Positions 63,207 to 64,000 of a stretch of 64,000 nt of DNA are shown here, piece by piece (the stretch's first letter is position 1; every line of letters begins with the position of its first letter). The DNA comes from Verrucomicrobiia bacterium (GTDB taxonomy: Bacteria; Verrucomicrobiota; Verrucomicrobiia; Verrucomicrobiales; DEV007), in assembly GCA_030425385.1 (NCBI GenBank), contig JAUIAH010000001.1, positions 372,001 to 436,000 of the forward strand, given 5' to 3'. A program made the translations under genes and the position numbers. Below the pieces are notes generated by a model, which did not search any database, was not told the DNA's origin, and saw only the letters and a list, made by a program, of their open reading frames with translations.

Positions 63207-64000
63207 TCACCAAATCAATCGTGCGATGCGCACGAGAGCGTCATTGATGAGATCGGTGGCATTGGCGAACCAGCTGAGGAGATAACTGCGGAAGGAGATG
63301 CTCTCGGATGCCCAGGTGAGGAGGGCCATCACGATAAGACTGTTTACCAGAAGGATGACCAGGAGGGAGAGAAGGGTCCCATTCATGCGTAAATCAGGCT
63401 GATCTCGGGTCAGCATGGACACTGTGTAATAGATGTGCATCGCCCAAGTGACTCCAATGAGGGTGTAGAGGAGATAGAGTGGTTGCACGAGCAGGCCAGC
63501 CAGCTGGAAGGTGGCGCCGAGATCGACGAGGAGGCCTGCCGCGAGGAAGCCAGAGGCGGCGAGCACGGTGTAGAAGGGGACGAAATAGGGTGATAGGGAA
63601 ATGAGCCAATTCGTCTTATCGGTGACGACATGGCCACCAGCGATGGAGACTCGGATATCGCCATAAACCTTTCCACCGCAGAGGTAGATGAAGACCACAT
63701 GGGTGAGTTCGTGGCCGAAGACATAAAGATAGAGGAGCGTGTCACTGAATCCCCATAGGAGGAGGGGTAGGATGGCGACGCCGAGAGCAAAGAAATAGGC
63801 CGGAGCCGTCGTCCAGAAACGGTAATCCTGTACCAGACTGATACTTTGGATAAATGTCAGTGCAGTGACAACGAGTAGATACGTCAGCAAAGCACTGACG
63901 GCGAAACGGAATGCCGAGGGAAAGAATCCCTGCGCGGGCTCGGGAACGTTCTCGGTGGGAGCAGTCCGTTTCTTTCGCGCCGCTTTCTTGCGGGGAAGCG
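63207..64000 (-). CDS. M50-like membrane metalloprotease, 5' end missing
   Basis: The frame stays open to the window edge; about 263 residues are visible, with no ATG. The visible start is a Lys/Arg-rich cytoplasmic segment, then about six TM helices. An HExxH zinc motif (FGHELTHVVFIY) lies in the second or third helix, as in site-2-type proteases, but the second-site Asp (NPDG/LDG) is not clear, so activity is uncertain. It lies 30 bases upstream of rpe on the same strand. Confidence 0.75.
   Translation of the reverse strand, partial: LPRKKAARKKRTAPTENVPEPAQGFFPSAFRFAVSALLTYLLVVTALTFIQSISLVQDYRFWTTAPAYFFALGVAILPLLLWGFSDTLLYLYVFGHELTHVVFIYLCGGKVYGDIRVSIAGGHVVTDKTNWLISLSPYFVPFYTVLAASGFLAAGLLVDLGATFQLAGLLVQPLYLLYTLIGVTWAMHIYYTVSMLTRDQPDLRMNGTLLSLLVILLVNSLIVMALLTWASESISFRSYLLSWFANATDLINDALVRIARLIW

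Noticed and set aside
1..64000. CRISPR arrays, insertion sequences, rRNA or integrase genes
   Set aside because: I looked for short direct repeats with spacers, transposase-type motifs and conserved rRNA stretches and saw none.

Overview
The window looks like a piece of a Verrucomicrobiota chromosome, probably Verrucomicrobiales-like. This is inferred from gene content, not from a search. The clues are a PEP-CTERM protein, very large secreted LamG / thrombospondin-type-3 mosaics, a formylglycine sulfatase, a PQQ-propeller protein of the type common in Planctomycetes and Verrucomicrobia, an LpxR-type lipid A deacylase (so an LPS outer membrane), GC-rich coding DNA, and few clear Shine-Dalgarno sites. 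Housekeeping genes are scattered among long accessory surface-protein genes. I saw no insertion sequences, prophage blocks, CRISPR arrays or rRNA.

Layout. 1-8.6 kb: the end of a large repeat adhesin, then a tightly coupled minus-strand operon (PQQ propeller, S41 protease, Nudix hydrolase, SMP-30 lactonase) and a PEP-CTERM protein. 8.7-21.7 kb: one 4325-residue secreted mosaic of carbohydrate-binding, LamG, calcium-binding and ThuA-like modules. 22.0-28.8 kb: a signalling island with a helix-turn-helix/pseudo-receiver protein, a degenerate histidine kinase, a Ras/Rab-like small GTPase, a membrane protein with a roadblock-like domain, a TM helix and an OmpA-like region, a coiled-coil protein, and a divergent hybrid histidine kinase. 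28.9-31.8 kb: queC-queE, a DksA-type protein, a zinc-ribbon protein and pyrE. 31.9-35.8 kb: a second LamG giant. 36.0-42.8 kb: housekeeping genes yicC-gmk-uma2, rnc, tRNA-His, and yqeY-ispD-M16 peptidase-cobalamin adenosyltransferase. 42.9-47.0 kb: a DOMON protein, an LpxR homologue, a small membrane protein and a fused sugar kinase-MurQ peptidoglycan-recycling enzyme. 47.1-59.3 kb: more secreted proteins, a sulfatase, a VanZ-like protein and a tail-fibre-like protein with sixteen exact-length decapeptide repeats. 59.4-64 kb: a PhoX phosphatase, a TPR protein, ribulose-phosphate 3-epimerase and an HExxH membrane protein cut by the window edge.

How the parts may work together. The secreted giants, the DOMON protein, the sulfatase and the lactonase suggest a cell that binds and degrades polysaccharide. 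Six otherwise unlike secreted proteins share a C-terminal module of about 70-80 residues ending in a Phe/Tyr-Arg-x-Arg tail. Only one protein carries a PEP-CTERM tail, so two surface-targeting routes may coexist. The most promising candidate for an undescribed system is the GTPase island at 22.6-28.8 kb. It couples a GTPase lacking Ras-type catalytic residues to a membrane roadblock/OmpA-like protein, a coiled coil and a pseudo-kinase, and is divergent from a hybrid kinase with a 24-bp palindrome between them. The 10-residue repeat protein at 57-59 kb and a roughly 170-residue domain with a GGGT[IV]G core are the next most unusual items.
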